DNA from: Holophagales bacterium
GTDB lineage: Bacteria > Acidobacteriota > Thermoanaerobaculia > UBA5066
Assembly (NCBI GenBank): GCA_016719485.1
Contig: JADJZB010000015.1
Span: forward strand, 1 to 37,346
Reading direction: 5' to 3'
Length of the DNA stretch: 37,346 bases
Below, piece after piece: positions 8,895-17,558 of this stretch; position 1 is the first letter of the stretch; every line of letters begins with the position of its first letter. The notes below the pieces were generated by a model. It made no database searches. It was given only the letters and a program-made list of their open reading frames with translations, and was not told the DNA's origin. The position numbers and the translations under genes are program-made.

Positions 8895-9688
8895 TCAGGC
8901 CCCTCCGCCCTTCTCGGCCCCCTTGGGCCGCTTCGTGAGCTTGCCGCCCAGGTAGTCGCGGTTCATCCGCGCGATGACCTCGAGCTTGATCTCCTTCGGG
9001 CAGGCGGCCTCGCACTCGCCCATGTTCGTGCAGCCGCCGAAGCCCTCGGCGTCCATCTGCGCGACCATCTTGAGGACCCGGTCCTGCCGCTCCGGCTGCC
9101 CCTGCGGGAGGAGCCCGAGGTGCGAGACCTTCGCGCCGACGAAGAGCATCGCCGAGGCGTTCGGGCAGGCGGCAGCGCAGGCGCCGCAGCCGATGCACGC
9201 CGCCGCGTCCATCGCGAGCTCGGCGTCCTCTTTCCGGACGGGGATCGCGTTCGCGTCGACCCCGACTCCGGTGTTCACCGAGACGAAGCCGCCGGCCGCG
9301 ATGATCCGGTCGTAGGCCGACCGGTCGACGATGAGGTCCTTGATGACGGGGAACGCCTTCGCCCGGAACGGCTCGACGGTGATCGTCTGGCCGTCCTGGA
9401 AGCTCCTCATGTGGAGCTGGCAGGTCGTCGTCGCCGAGCGCGGCCCGTGAGGGACTCCATTGATGACGAGAGAGCAGGCGCCGCAGATGCCCTCGCGGCA
9501 GTCGTGGTCGAGCGCGACCGGCTCCTCTCCCTTCTCCATGAGGCGCTCGCTCACGAGGTCGAGCATCTCGAGGAACGAGGAGCCGGTGCTGACGCCCGGG
9601 ACGTCGTAGGTGACGAGGCCGCCCTTGTCGGAAGGCGACTTCTGGCGCCAGATGCGAACCTTGATGTTGATGTCCTTGTCGCCGCTCA

Positions 9689-9689
<1 letters not shown>
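8895..9689 (-). CDS. sdhB: succinate dehydrogenase/fumarate reductase iron-sulfur subunit
   Basis: A 264-residue subunit of complex II that passes electrons from the FAD subunit to the membrane heme/quinone subunit. The N-terminal ferredoxin domain carries the [2Fe-2S] cysteines (CREGICGACSLVING, then TTTCQLHM). The C-terminal domain has CIGCGACAAACPN and GGCTNMGECEAACPKEI for the [4Fe-4S] and [3Fe-4S] centres. Its ATG overlaps the sdhA stop by one base (TAATG), so it is translationally coupled. It is the last gene of the operon, with a strong hairpin downstream. Confidence 0.97.
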
Positions 9690-11602
<1,913 letters not shown>

Positions 11603-11613
11603 TCCGCGACCTC

Positions 11614-12294
11614 CTAGCTCGCCACCGGGCGGACGAGCCCGGCCAGGACCGCGATCGGGAAGGAGATGTTCACGACGACGATCACGGTGGAGACGGCCAT
11701 CAGGACCACCTTGAGCGGCTTCTCGTACTTCGGGGTCTTCAGCCCGAGTGTCTGGAAGAGGCTGAAGGCGCCGTGGAAGAGGTGGAAGCCGAGGGCGACC
11801 ATGGCGAGGATGTAGAAGATGGAGACGGCCGGGTTCGAGAAGGCCGTGACGAGGTTCGAGTAGACGTCGGTGTGGCTGAAGGTCGGGTGGACCGAGCCGA
11901 CCGTGAGATGGAGGAGGTGGTAGACGATGAAGAGGCCGATCATCGGCCCCGTCCAGTACATCGTCCGCGAGGTGATCGTCGCGGCCTGGAAGTCCTGGCT
12001 GGCGTAGCCGACGGGGCGGGCCGCCCGGTTGCGCCGCCAGAGGATGAAGGCGGCCACGGCGTGAAGGCCGACCGCGCCCAGCAGGACGGCGCGGAACCCC
12101 CAGAGGACCGCCGGCACCGACTTCAGGAACGCCGCGTAGGCGTTGATCTTCTCCGGCCCCTGGTAGAGCTGGAGGTTTCCGACCATGTGGACGAAGACGA
12201 AGCCGTAGAGGACGAGGCCGGTCAGGGCCATCACCGCCTTCAGGGCGATGGAGCCGAGCACCGGTCTTTCGGAGGTCATCGGTATCGCGCTCAT
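11614..12294 (-). CDS. sdhC: succinate dehydrogenase cytochrome b558 subunit (di-heme anchor)
   Basis: A 226-residue inner-membrane anchor with five predicted helices at about 17-38, 65-86, 115-135, 157-177 and 196-216. Four histidines sit in helices where heme ligands are expected: His36 (VFVHMVGNL), His78 (GLHAV), His126 (YHLLHL) and His171 (GFHLFHGAF). This suggests two b hemes. No sdhD is present, as expected for the single-polypeptide anchor of the Bacillus/Wolinella type (SQR/QFR type B), in which quinone reduction may be coupled to membrane potential. It begins 7 bases after the mdh stop and leads the sdhCAB part of the operon. Confidence 0.95.
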   Translation of the reverse strand: MSAIPMTSERPVLGSIALKAVMALTGLVLYGFVFVHMVGNLQLYQGPEKINAYAAFLKSVPAVLWGFRAVLLGAVGLHAVAAFILWRRNRAARPVGYASQDFQAATITSRTMYWTGPMIGLFIVYHLLHLTVGSVHPTFSHTDVYSNLVTAFSNPAVSIFYILAMVALGFHLFHGAFSLFQTLGLKTPKYEKPLKVVLMAVSTVIVVVNISFPIAVLAGLVRPVAS

Positions 12295-12301
12295 CTGGCG
12301 T

Positions 12302-13228
12302 TCAGCAGGTCAGCTTCCCGCAGAGCTCGGCGACGGACTCGGCCGACTTCTGCAGCGCCGCGAGCTCCTCCGGCGTCAGGTTCAGCTGGATGATCTTCTC
12401 GACACCGTCCTTGCCGAGGACGACCGGGACGCCGACGTAGAGGCCGTTGATCCCGTACTCCCCCTCGAGGTAGGCCGCGCAGGGGAGGATCTTCTTCTTG
12501 TCGTTGAAGATGGCGTCGGCCATCTCGACGGCCGCGGCCGACGGGGCGTAGTAGGCCGAGCCGGTCTTCAGGAAGTTGACGATCTCGGCGCCGCCGCCCG
12601 CCGTGCGCTTGACGATGGCCTCGACCCGGTCGGCGGGGAGAAGCTCGGTGATCGGGACGCCGGCGACCGTGGAGTACCGCGGGAGCGGAACCATCGTATC
12701 CCCGTGTCCGCCGAGGACCGTCGCGTGGATGTTCGCCATCGAGACGTTCATCTCCATGGCGATGAAGGCTCGCATCCGGGCGGCGTCGAGGATGCCGGCC
12801 ATGCCGACGACCTTGTTCTTGGGGAGCTTCGAGACGCGGCGGGCGACCTCGCACATCGCGTCGAGGGGGTTCGTGACGACGACGATCGTCAGGTCGCGCG
12901 AGTAGCGCGTCACCTTCGCGATGCAGTCGGCCACGATCTCCTCGTTCTTCTTCAGGAGGTCGTCTCGCGACATGCCCGGCTTGCGGGCGAGACCGGCCGT
13001 CATGATGCAGAGGTCGGAACCCTCGGTTTCCTCGAAACCGTTGGAGCCGACGATCTTCATGTCGAAGCCCTCGACGGCCCCCGACTGGTACATGTCGAGG
13101 CCCTTGCCCTGGGGAACTCCGTCGACGACATCGACGAGAACGACGTCCGCCAGCTCTTTCTCGACGATCCTCTGGGCGGCCGTCGCCCCGACGTTCCCTG
13201 CCCCGATGACGGTGACCTTTCGTCGCAT
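12302..13228 (-). CDS. mdh: NAD-dependent malate dehydrogenase (LDH-like type)
   Basis: A 308-residue TCA-cycle enzyme that oxidises malate to oxaloacetate. The NAD loop is VIGAGNVGATAAQ (GxGxxG at residues 9-14). The substrate loop has the arginine of LARKPGMSRDDLL. The catalytic His is in VLGGHGDTMVPL, with the Asp partner upstream in NPLDAM and the region LDAARMR. The size and MSRDDLL loop fit the LDH-like MDH group rather than LDH. The ATG at 13228 has a strong ribosome site (gcagggggagaagc); longer upstream readings in this frame lack family similarity. It is the first gene of mdh-sdhCAB, so consecutive TCA steps are co-expressed. Confidence 0.96.
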   Translation of the reverse strand: MRRKVTVIGAGNVGATAAQRIVEKELADVVLVDVVDGVPQGKGLDMYQSGAVEGFDMKIVGSNGFEETEGSDLCIMTAGLARKPGMSRDDLLKKNEEIVADCIAKVTRYSRDLTIVVVTNPLDAMCEVARRVSKLPKNKVVGMAGILDAARMRAFIAMEMNVSMANIHATVLGGHGDTMVPLPRYSTVAGVPITELLPADRVEAIVKRTAGGGAEIVNFLKTGSAYYAPSAAAVEMADAIFNDKKKILPCAAYLEGEYGINGLYVGVPVVLGKDGVEKIIQLNLTPEELAALQKSAESVAELCGKLTC

Positions 13229-13360
13229 GCTTCTCCCCCTGCTCTCGAAGATTCCGGCCCCCGCCGGGTCGCATCCGGTCCGACCGAGGAGCGTAGCAGG
13301 GGGCTGGGGAAGCGAGAAGAGGAACCGGCGCTCGGAACGCCGGCGCCCCTTCGTCCGTAT

Positions 13361-13723
13361 ATGCTTCAGACGATGGATGTGCGCGAAACCCCCGCCTGGC
13401 GGAAGGCCCTCGGCCTCGCCCACGAGGTGTGCGTCGCGCTCGAGGGGTCTGGAGGCCTTCCCGGCGACTCCGGACAGCGTCTGCGGCGCGCCGCGCTCGC
13501 AGTCCCCTCGCTCATCGCCGATGCCTTTCTGGAAACAGGCGCCGGCGACTGCCGGGAGAGGCTCGCCGCCGCCGCAACCCGGGTCGCAGAGCTCCGGCTG
13601 CTGCTCCTTTCCCCGGAACTGAGGCTGTTCGTTCCCGGCCCGGAGGCCGACGAGCTCCTCGAGGAGGCTGAGGCGCTGGCGGGCGAGATCCAGATGCTCG
13701 GCGGAAAGTGCCCCGAGGCGTGA
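13361..13723 (+). CDS. four-helix-bundle protein (23S rRNA intervening-sequence protein-like)
   Basis: A 120-residue small helical protein. The pattern WRKALGLAHEVCVALEG, then PGDSGQRLRRAALAVPSLIADAF, then ERLAAAATRVAELRLLLL matches the four-helix-bundle family first found in the intervening sequences of 23S rRNA genes (TIGR02436-like). Its role is unknown in most bacteria. There is no rRNA gene here, so it is a free-standing copy. A second in-frame ATG at 13373 would give a protein four residues shorter; neither start has a clear ribosome site. It diverges from mdh, with about 130 bases between, which includes a short hairpin (13325-13343, ccggcg/cgccgg). Confidence 0.75.
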   Translation: MLQTMDVRETPAWRKALGLAHEVCVALEGSGGLPGDSGQRLRRAALAVPSLIADAFLETGAGDCRERLAAAATRVAELRLLLLSPELRLFVPGPEADELLEEAEALAGEIQMLGGKCPEA

Positions 13724-13783
13724 CCCTTCCCGATTTCCCGGCCTCCTGCTAGCGTCCGTGACGCTGGAAGGAAAGGAGACCCG

Positions 13784-14131
13784 ATGACCCTCCGCCGCCT
13801 CGCCGCGACCCTGGCCGCCCTGGTCCTCCTCGCGGCTCCCTGCGCATTCGCCCAGGCCCCCACCACCGTCCCGGCTCCGGCCACGACGGAAGCCGCGCCC
13901 GCACCCGCCACCGAGGTCGCGCCGGCGACGACCGACGCCCCCGCCCCGGCCACGACCGAGGCCGTTGCTCCGGCAACGGAGACGGCAGCCGCCCCCGGGC
14001 ACGCCGCCGCCCCGGCCCCGTCCCCGGAAGTCCCTGCCGGCACCTCCCAGACGACGACCATCGTCATCGGCCTGATCGTCCTCCTCCTCCTGATCGTCCT
14101 CGTCATCCTGGGGACCAAGAAGCAGGAATAG
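13784..14131 (+). CDS. small secreted Pro/Ala/Thr-rich protein with C-terminal membrane anchor
   Basis: A 115-residue protein with three parts. A signal peptide (RLAATLAALVLLAAPCAFAQ) comes first. About 65 residues of low-complexity Ala-Pro-Thr sequence with degenerate APATTEA repeats follow. A hydrophobic helix (TTTIVIGLIVLLLLIVLVIL) then ends in GTKKQE. Topology should be type I: the repeat region in the periplasm and a short basic tail inside. Ser/Thr/Pro-rich stretches of this kind often act as flexible spacers or glycosylation targets, but nothing here proves that. The ATG follows a good ribosome site (ggaaaggagacccg). Low-complexity coding sequences can be spurious, but the clean signal-linker-anchor layout supports a real gene. 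Confidence 0.75.
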   Translation: MTLRRLAATLAALVLLAAPCAFAQAPTTVPAPATTEAAPAPATEVAPATTDAPAPATTEAVAPATETAAAPGHAAAPAPSPEVPAGTSQTTTIVIGLIVLLLLIVLVILGTKKQE

Positions 14132-14194
14132 GGACAACCCTTCCAGGATACGGACCAGCACCGGAGCACCGGGGCACCGGAGAAGGGAGCCTCA

Positions 14195-14393
14195 CCCCGG
14201 GAGTGGGTCCAGCTCGCCTCGGGCTGCGCGCGGCCGACCCGCAGGTCGTGCGGCGCTCAGCGCTCGGGTCGCTCGCGAACTCGCTCGCCTGTGGCTCGCT
14301 CAAACAGCGCTCGCATTCCCCCGAGCGCTTCGCGGCGCGCGCCAGCGGGTCCCCGGCCGTGCTCGAGTCGGCTCGCAGGACCCACCCCAGGGG
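14195..14393. repeat. left copy of a ~200-bp repeat with self-complementary ends
   Basis: The ends 14195-14210 (ccccgggagtgggtcc) and 14378-14393 pair at 14 of 16 positions. Read in reverse, the interior aligns with 14592-14806: shared blocks include gcgagccga, ctcgagcacg, ccggggacccgct, gtttga, gagttcgcg, gcgggtcgg and cgcgcgcagc. The interior is rich in short gcgagc/gctcgc words that can fold on themselves. No coding signal was found. Confidence 0.8.
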
Positions 14394-14421
14394 TTCGGCC
14401 GCCCGGAGCGAGCATCCCAAA

Positions 14422-14451
14422 GGGTCAGGTCTACCTTCTACACTCTACGAG
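14422..14451. repeat. left arm of a perfect 30-bp inverted repeat
   Basis: The 30 bases starting gggtcaggtctaccttctac are exactly complementary to 14536-14565, with 84 bases between the arms. The arm is much less G+C-rich than its surroundings. Confidence 0.92.
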
Positions 14452-14480
14452 AGGGTCGCCCCGCCCGACCGCGCCCCAAC

Positions 14481-14500
14481 GGGGCCAGGTCTAACCTCTG
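14481..14500. repeat. degenerate third copy of the arm motif
   Basis: The stretch ggggccaggtctaacctctg resembles the first 18 bases of the 30-bp arm (gggtcaggtctaccttct) in the same orientation as the left arm. It lies inside the loop between the two perfect arms. Confidence 0.5.
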
Positions 14501-14535
14501 GCTCAGCGATCCGCGGAGCGTTTGCGCGGCAGCGA

Positions 14536-14565
14536 CTCGTAGAGTGTAGAAGGTAGACCTGACCC
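14536..14565. repeat. right arm of a perfect 30-bp inverted repeat
   Basis: The 30 bases ending ggtagacctgaccc are the exact reverse complement of 14422-14451. Confidence 0.92.
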
Positions 14566-14591
14566 CCTGGATGCAGTGCTGGAATCTCGCC

Positions 14592-14806
14592 GGCCGCGGG
14601 AGGGGCGGTGCGTCTCGCGAGCCGACCTCGAGCACGCCCGGGGACCCGCTCGAGTTCGCGAGGACCGGGCGGGGATCAGGCCCGCGCGCGTGTTTGACGA
14701 GCGAAGCGAGGAGTTCGCGCGGGCCCCCCGCCCGGCCGCAGCGAGCTCGGAAGCGGGTCGGGCGCGCGCAGCGGCGGCCGTGAGACGTACCGCCCCTCCC
14801 GCGGCC
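14592..14806. repeat. right copy of the ~200-bp repeat, inverted relative to the left copy
   Basis: The ends 14592-14618 and 14780-14806 pair at 25 of 27 positions (ggccgcgggaggggcggt on the left end). The interior matches the reverse complement of 14195-14393. The end sequences differ from those of the left copy, yet each copy pairs with itself. Together with the 30-bp arms the region forms a nested A-B-B'-A' palindromic layout. The whole gene-free stretch 14132-14856 is accounted for by these elements plus short unique spacers. Confidence 0.82.
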
Positions 14807-14856
14807 CCTTGCCGAAGCGACGTGACGTTGAAGCTGGAGCTCTCCCGGTCTCCCGG

Positions 14857-17091
14857 TCAGCTCACCCAGGCGACCCCGACTCCGAGGATGTCGACACCGG
14901 TCTTCGTCGGGATGATCTCGACCTTCTCGAACCGGGCGGGGTCGGGCGCGGCGACCTTGGCTTCCAGCTCCTCGAGCTCGGCCTTCAGGGTCTCGATCTT
15001 CGTCTCGGCGGCGCCCTCCATGCGGCGCTTGCTGAGGACCGAGCCGACCTTGCCGACCTTGAGCGACTTCCTCTTCGAGAAGAGGCCGCCGAGGACGTCC
15101 ATCGCGGCGCCGGCCATCGAGGCCATCGTCTCCATCGAACGGGCCTTCTCGGCCTGCTCGGCGGTCGCGAGGTCACGACGCTTCTTCTCGATGCGCTCGA
15201 CGAGGGCGGCCGAGGGCTTCGCCTTCTCGCCGACGCGGGCCGCGAAGTCGTCCTCGCCCTCGCCAGGGTTCGAGAGGAGACCCGACAGCGGGTCGCGGAT
15301 CAGGGTCGTCGCGAGGAGGTCCGGGAGGCGCTCCTTCACGGCCTTCTCGGCTTCCTTCACGCCCTTGGTTCCCAGCCAGGAGGGGAGGTCGGCGTACTGG
15401 AGCGTCCGGGGCGCCGCGTCGAGGAGCTCCTTCCCTTCGAGATCGAGGACGTCACCCTGGACGACCTCGCGCGGCGTCGCCGCGTCGAGCGGGAAGAGCC
15501 TCGTCGTCGTGATCTCGTCCGACGTTCCCTTGCCGCTCTTGTAGCGGACCGCCGACTTCACCCACAGGTAGGGTGCCGCGCGGTCGCCGCCGCGACGGTC
15601 GAGCCAGCGGGCAGGCCACTCGGACGGGAGCATGGGCGGGCCCGCGGGGGTGGCAGGAATCGGCGGTGCAGGCGCGGCGCTGGCGGGCGCGGCGCTGGCG
15701 ACCGCCGTCGCGGCGACGGATCCTGCAACGGCGGCAGCGCTCGAGGACGCGGGCACCGCCGGCGCCGCTTTCTTCAGCTTCGTCAGCTCGTCGCGCGTCA
15801 TCGGGCCGCGCAGGTAGCTCATCGCCCAGCGGGTCTCGAAGATCTCCGGGCCCTTCCGGTGGACGTCGTGGAGAAGGAAGGTCCGCTTCTTCGTCTGGTT
15901 CAGGAGGGCGTCGACGTCGGTCAGGCCGGCGGCGTCGGTGAGGCCGTCGGCGAGGCGTCGCCGGTCACGCTCGGTCTGGAGGGTCCCGACCCACCAGCAG
16001 CCGCAGTTCGAGAGCCCCTTGTAGTCGAGGTCGACCGGATTCTGCGTGGCGAGCACGGTCCCGACGCCGAACGCGCGGGCCTGCTTGAGGAGCGAGAGGA
16101 GCGGCTTCTTCGTCGGCGGCTCTCCCGACGGCGGGAAGAACCCGAAGATCTCGTCGATGTAGATCAGCGCGCGCAAGGACGTGGAGCCGGGCTGCGAGCG
16201 GAGCCAGGAGCGGACGCGAGAGAGAAGCGTCGCGACGACGAAGAGCCGCTCGGGGTCGGAGAGGTGCGCGATCGAGAAGATGGAGAGCTTCGCGGGCCCC
16301 TCGCCCCCGCCGAGGAGGGCGTCGATGTCGAGCGGCACGCCGCCGCGGAAGGCGGACGTCGCCGGCGAGGCGAGGAGGCCGTTGAGGGCGAGGACGAGGC
16401 CGTCGCGCTCCTTCTTCGGGAAGAACGTCTCGAGCGGCAGCGCGCCGATCGCCCCGAACGGCGGCTGCGCCGCCGCGCCGACGAGCGACTCGAGCGTGGC
16501 CGTCTCTCCCTTGCCCCAGATCTCCTCGACGCAGCGTGCGAGGAGGATGAACTCGCGGGAGGAGACCGGGTCGGCGTCACGGCCGAGGAGGCCGAGGAGG
16601 CCGCCGAGGAAGGCGGTCATCAGGTCGCGCCCCTCCTCGCTCTCTGCGCCGTCGGGCGGCGGCGCGAGCGCGCCGAGGAGGTCGACCTGGACTCCGCTCT
16701 TCGAGCCGGGGGTGAAGATCGTGACGACGCGCGAGGCGGCGTATGCGGCGACGTCGGCCGCGGTGATCCCCCAGCTCGCGAGGCCCTCGCTCCACTTCTT
16801 CGCTTCGCCCTCGGGCGTTGCCTCTCCCCCTGCGGGAACCCACGGCGCGAACTCGTCCGGGGCGAGGCGCGGGAAGGCGAGCGCGAGGTTTCCGAGGTCC
16901 CCCTTCGGGTCGATCGCCAGGACGGGAATCCCCTGCTTGAGAAGCTCCTCGATCAGGAGAATCCCCAGGGCGGTCTTGCCGCTGCCGGTCATCCCGACGA
17001 TGAGGCCGTGGGTCATGAGGTCGTCCGGGTCGAGCGCGAGCGGCGCGGGTGCCTTCGTCACGGATCGTCCGAGGAACAGCTCGTTGGCCAA
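14857..17091 (-). CDS. HerA-like ATPase (DUF853/DUF87 type)
   Basis: A 744-residue FtsK/HerA-superfamily ATPase. Walker A is GMTGSGKT (33-40), preceded by MTHGLIVG. Walker B is ALIYIDEIFGFFPP with Asp-Glu at 313-314. The sensor-like region is LATQNPVDLDYKGLSNCGCW (from about 347), followed by an arginine-rich stretch LQTERDRRRL. An Ala/Pro-rich linker (about 442-488) leads to a C-terminal domain with charged coiled-coil stretches (about 605-650 and 690-715). HerA proteins are hexameric DNA translocases that in archaea work with the NurA nuclease. No nuclease gene lies beside it here. DUF853 members usually stand alone and their role is undefined. The start was chosen by the family N-terminus MANELFLGRS. 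Confidence 0.92.
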   Translation of the reverse strand: MANELFLGRSVTKAPAPLALDPDDLMTHGLIVGMTGSGKTALGILLIEELLKQGIPVLAIDPKGDLGNLALAFPRLAPDEFAPWVPAGGEATPEGEAKKWSEGLASWGITAADVAAYAASRVVTIFTPGSKSGVQVDLLGALAPPPDGAESEEGRDLMTAFLGGLLGLLGRDADPVSSREFILLARCVEEIWGKGETATLESLVGAAAQPPFGAIGALPLETFFPKKERDGLVLALNGLLASPATSAFRGGVPLDIDALLGGGEGPAKLSIFSIAHLSDPERLFVVATLLSRVRSWLRSQPGSTSLRALIYIDEIFGFFPPSGEPPTKKPLLSLLKQARAFGVGTVLATQNPVDLDYKGLSNCGCWWVGTLQTERDRRRLADGLTDAAGLTDVDALLNQTKKRTFLLHDVHRKGPEIFETRWAMSYLRGPMTRDELTKLKKAAPAVPASSSAAAVAGSVAATAVASAAPASAAPAPPIPATPAGPPMLPSEWPARWLDRRGGDRAAPYLWVKSAVRYKSGKGTSDEITTTRLFPLDAATPREVVQGDVLDLEGKELLDAAPRTLQYADLPSWLGTKGVKEAEKAVKERLPDLLATTLIRDPLSGLLSNPGEGEDDFAARVGEKAKPSAALVERIEKKRRDLATAEQAEKARSMETMASMAGAAMDVLGGLFSKRKSLKVGKVGSVLSKRRMEGAAETKIETLKAELEELEAKVAAPDPARFEKVEIIPTKTGVDILGVGVAWVS

Positions 17092-17159
17092 GGTGGGACC
17101 TCCCGCGTGGAATCGGTGCCGGAGAAGGAGTTTACCGGCCTCGCGGACATAATCGCCGC

Positions 17160-17558
17160 ATGATCGACGGTCGCAGCCCCGCCATCCGGGTCACCCTCAT
17201 GCCGAAGGACACGAACGCCCACGGCACGATCTTCGGCGGCGTCCTGCTCTCGTACATCGACCTCGCCGGCGCCGTGGCCGCCCGCGCCCATTGCGACTAC
17301 ATGGTCACGGTGAAGATGACGGAGGTCGTCTTCCACGAGCCGGTCTTCGTCGGCGACCTCGTCTCGTTCTATTGCGAGGTGACGCGCATCGGCAGGACGT
17401 CGGTCACGATCAAGGTCACCGTCGAGGCGCAGCGCGCGCGGAACCCGGGCGCCGCGGTAAAGGTGACGGAGGCCGAGGTCGTCTACGTGAACGTCGACGA
17501 GGAACGCCGGCCGACGCCGATCACGCGGAGACTCTCGCGACCCGATCCCGGCGCGTAG
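17160..17558 (+). CDS. hotdog-fold acyl-CoA thioesterase (YciA/BACH-like)
   Basis: A 132-residue single hotdog domain. The conserved motif MPKDTNAHGTIFGGVLLSYI leads into DLAGAVAARAHC on the long central helix; the Asp of this region is the usual catalytic acid. Then follow VTVKMTEVVFHEPVFVGDLV and the last strands. The family hydrolyses acyl-CoA to free acid and CoA, probably as a hexamer in the cytoplasm. The ATG at 17160 gives the normal family length; an earlier ATG in frame would overlap the divergent HerA gene. Its 3' end overlaps the convergent membrane-protein gene by 38 bases. Confidence 0.93.
   Translation: MIDGRSPAIRVTLMPKDTNAHGTIFGGVLLSYIDLAGAVAARAHCDYMVTVKMTEVVFHEPVFVGDLVSFYCEVTRIGRTSVTIKVTVEAQRARNPGAAVKVTEAEVVYVNVDEERRPTPITRRLSRPDPGA

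Noticed and set aside
14203..14783. Short open frames in the repeat region
   Set aside because: They overlap the inverted repeats, have Arg/Ser/Pro-biased composition and no ribosome sites.
14132..14860. CRISPR array
   Set aside because: The repeats are inverted, of different lengths and not regularly spaced; no cas gene is present.
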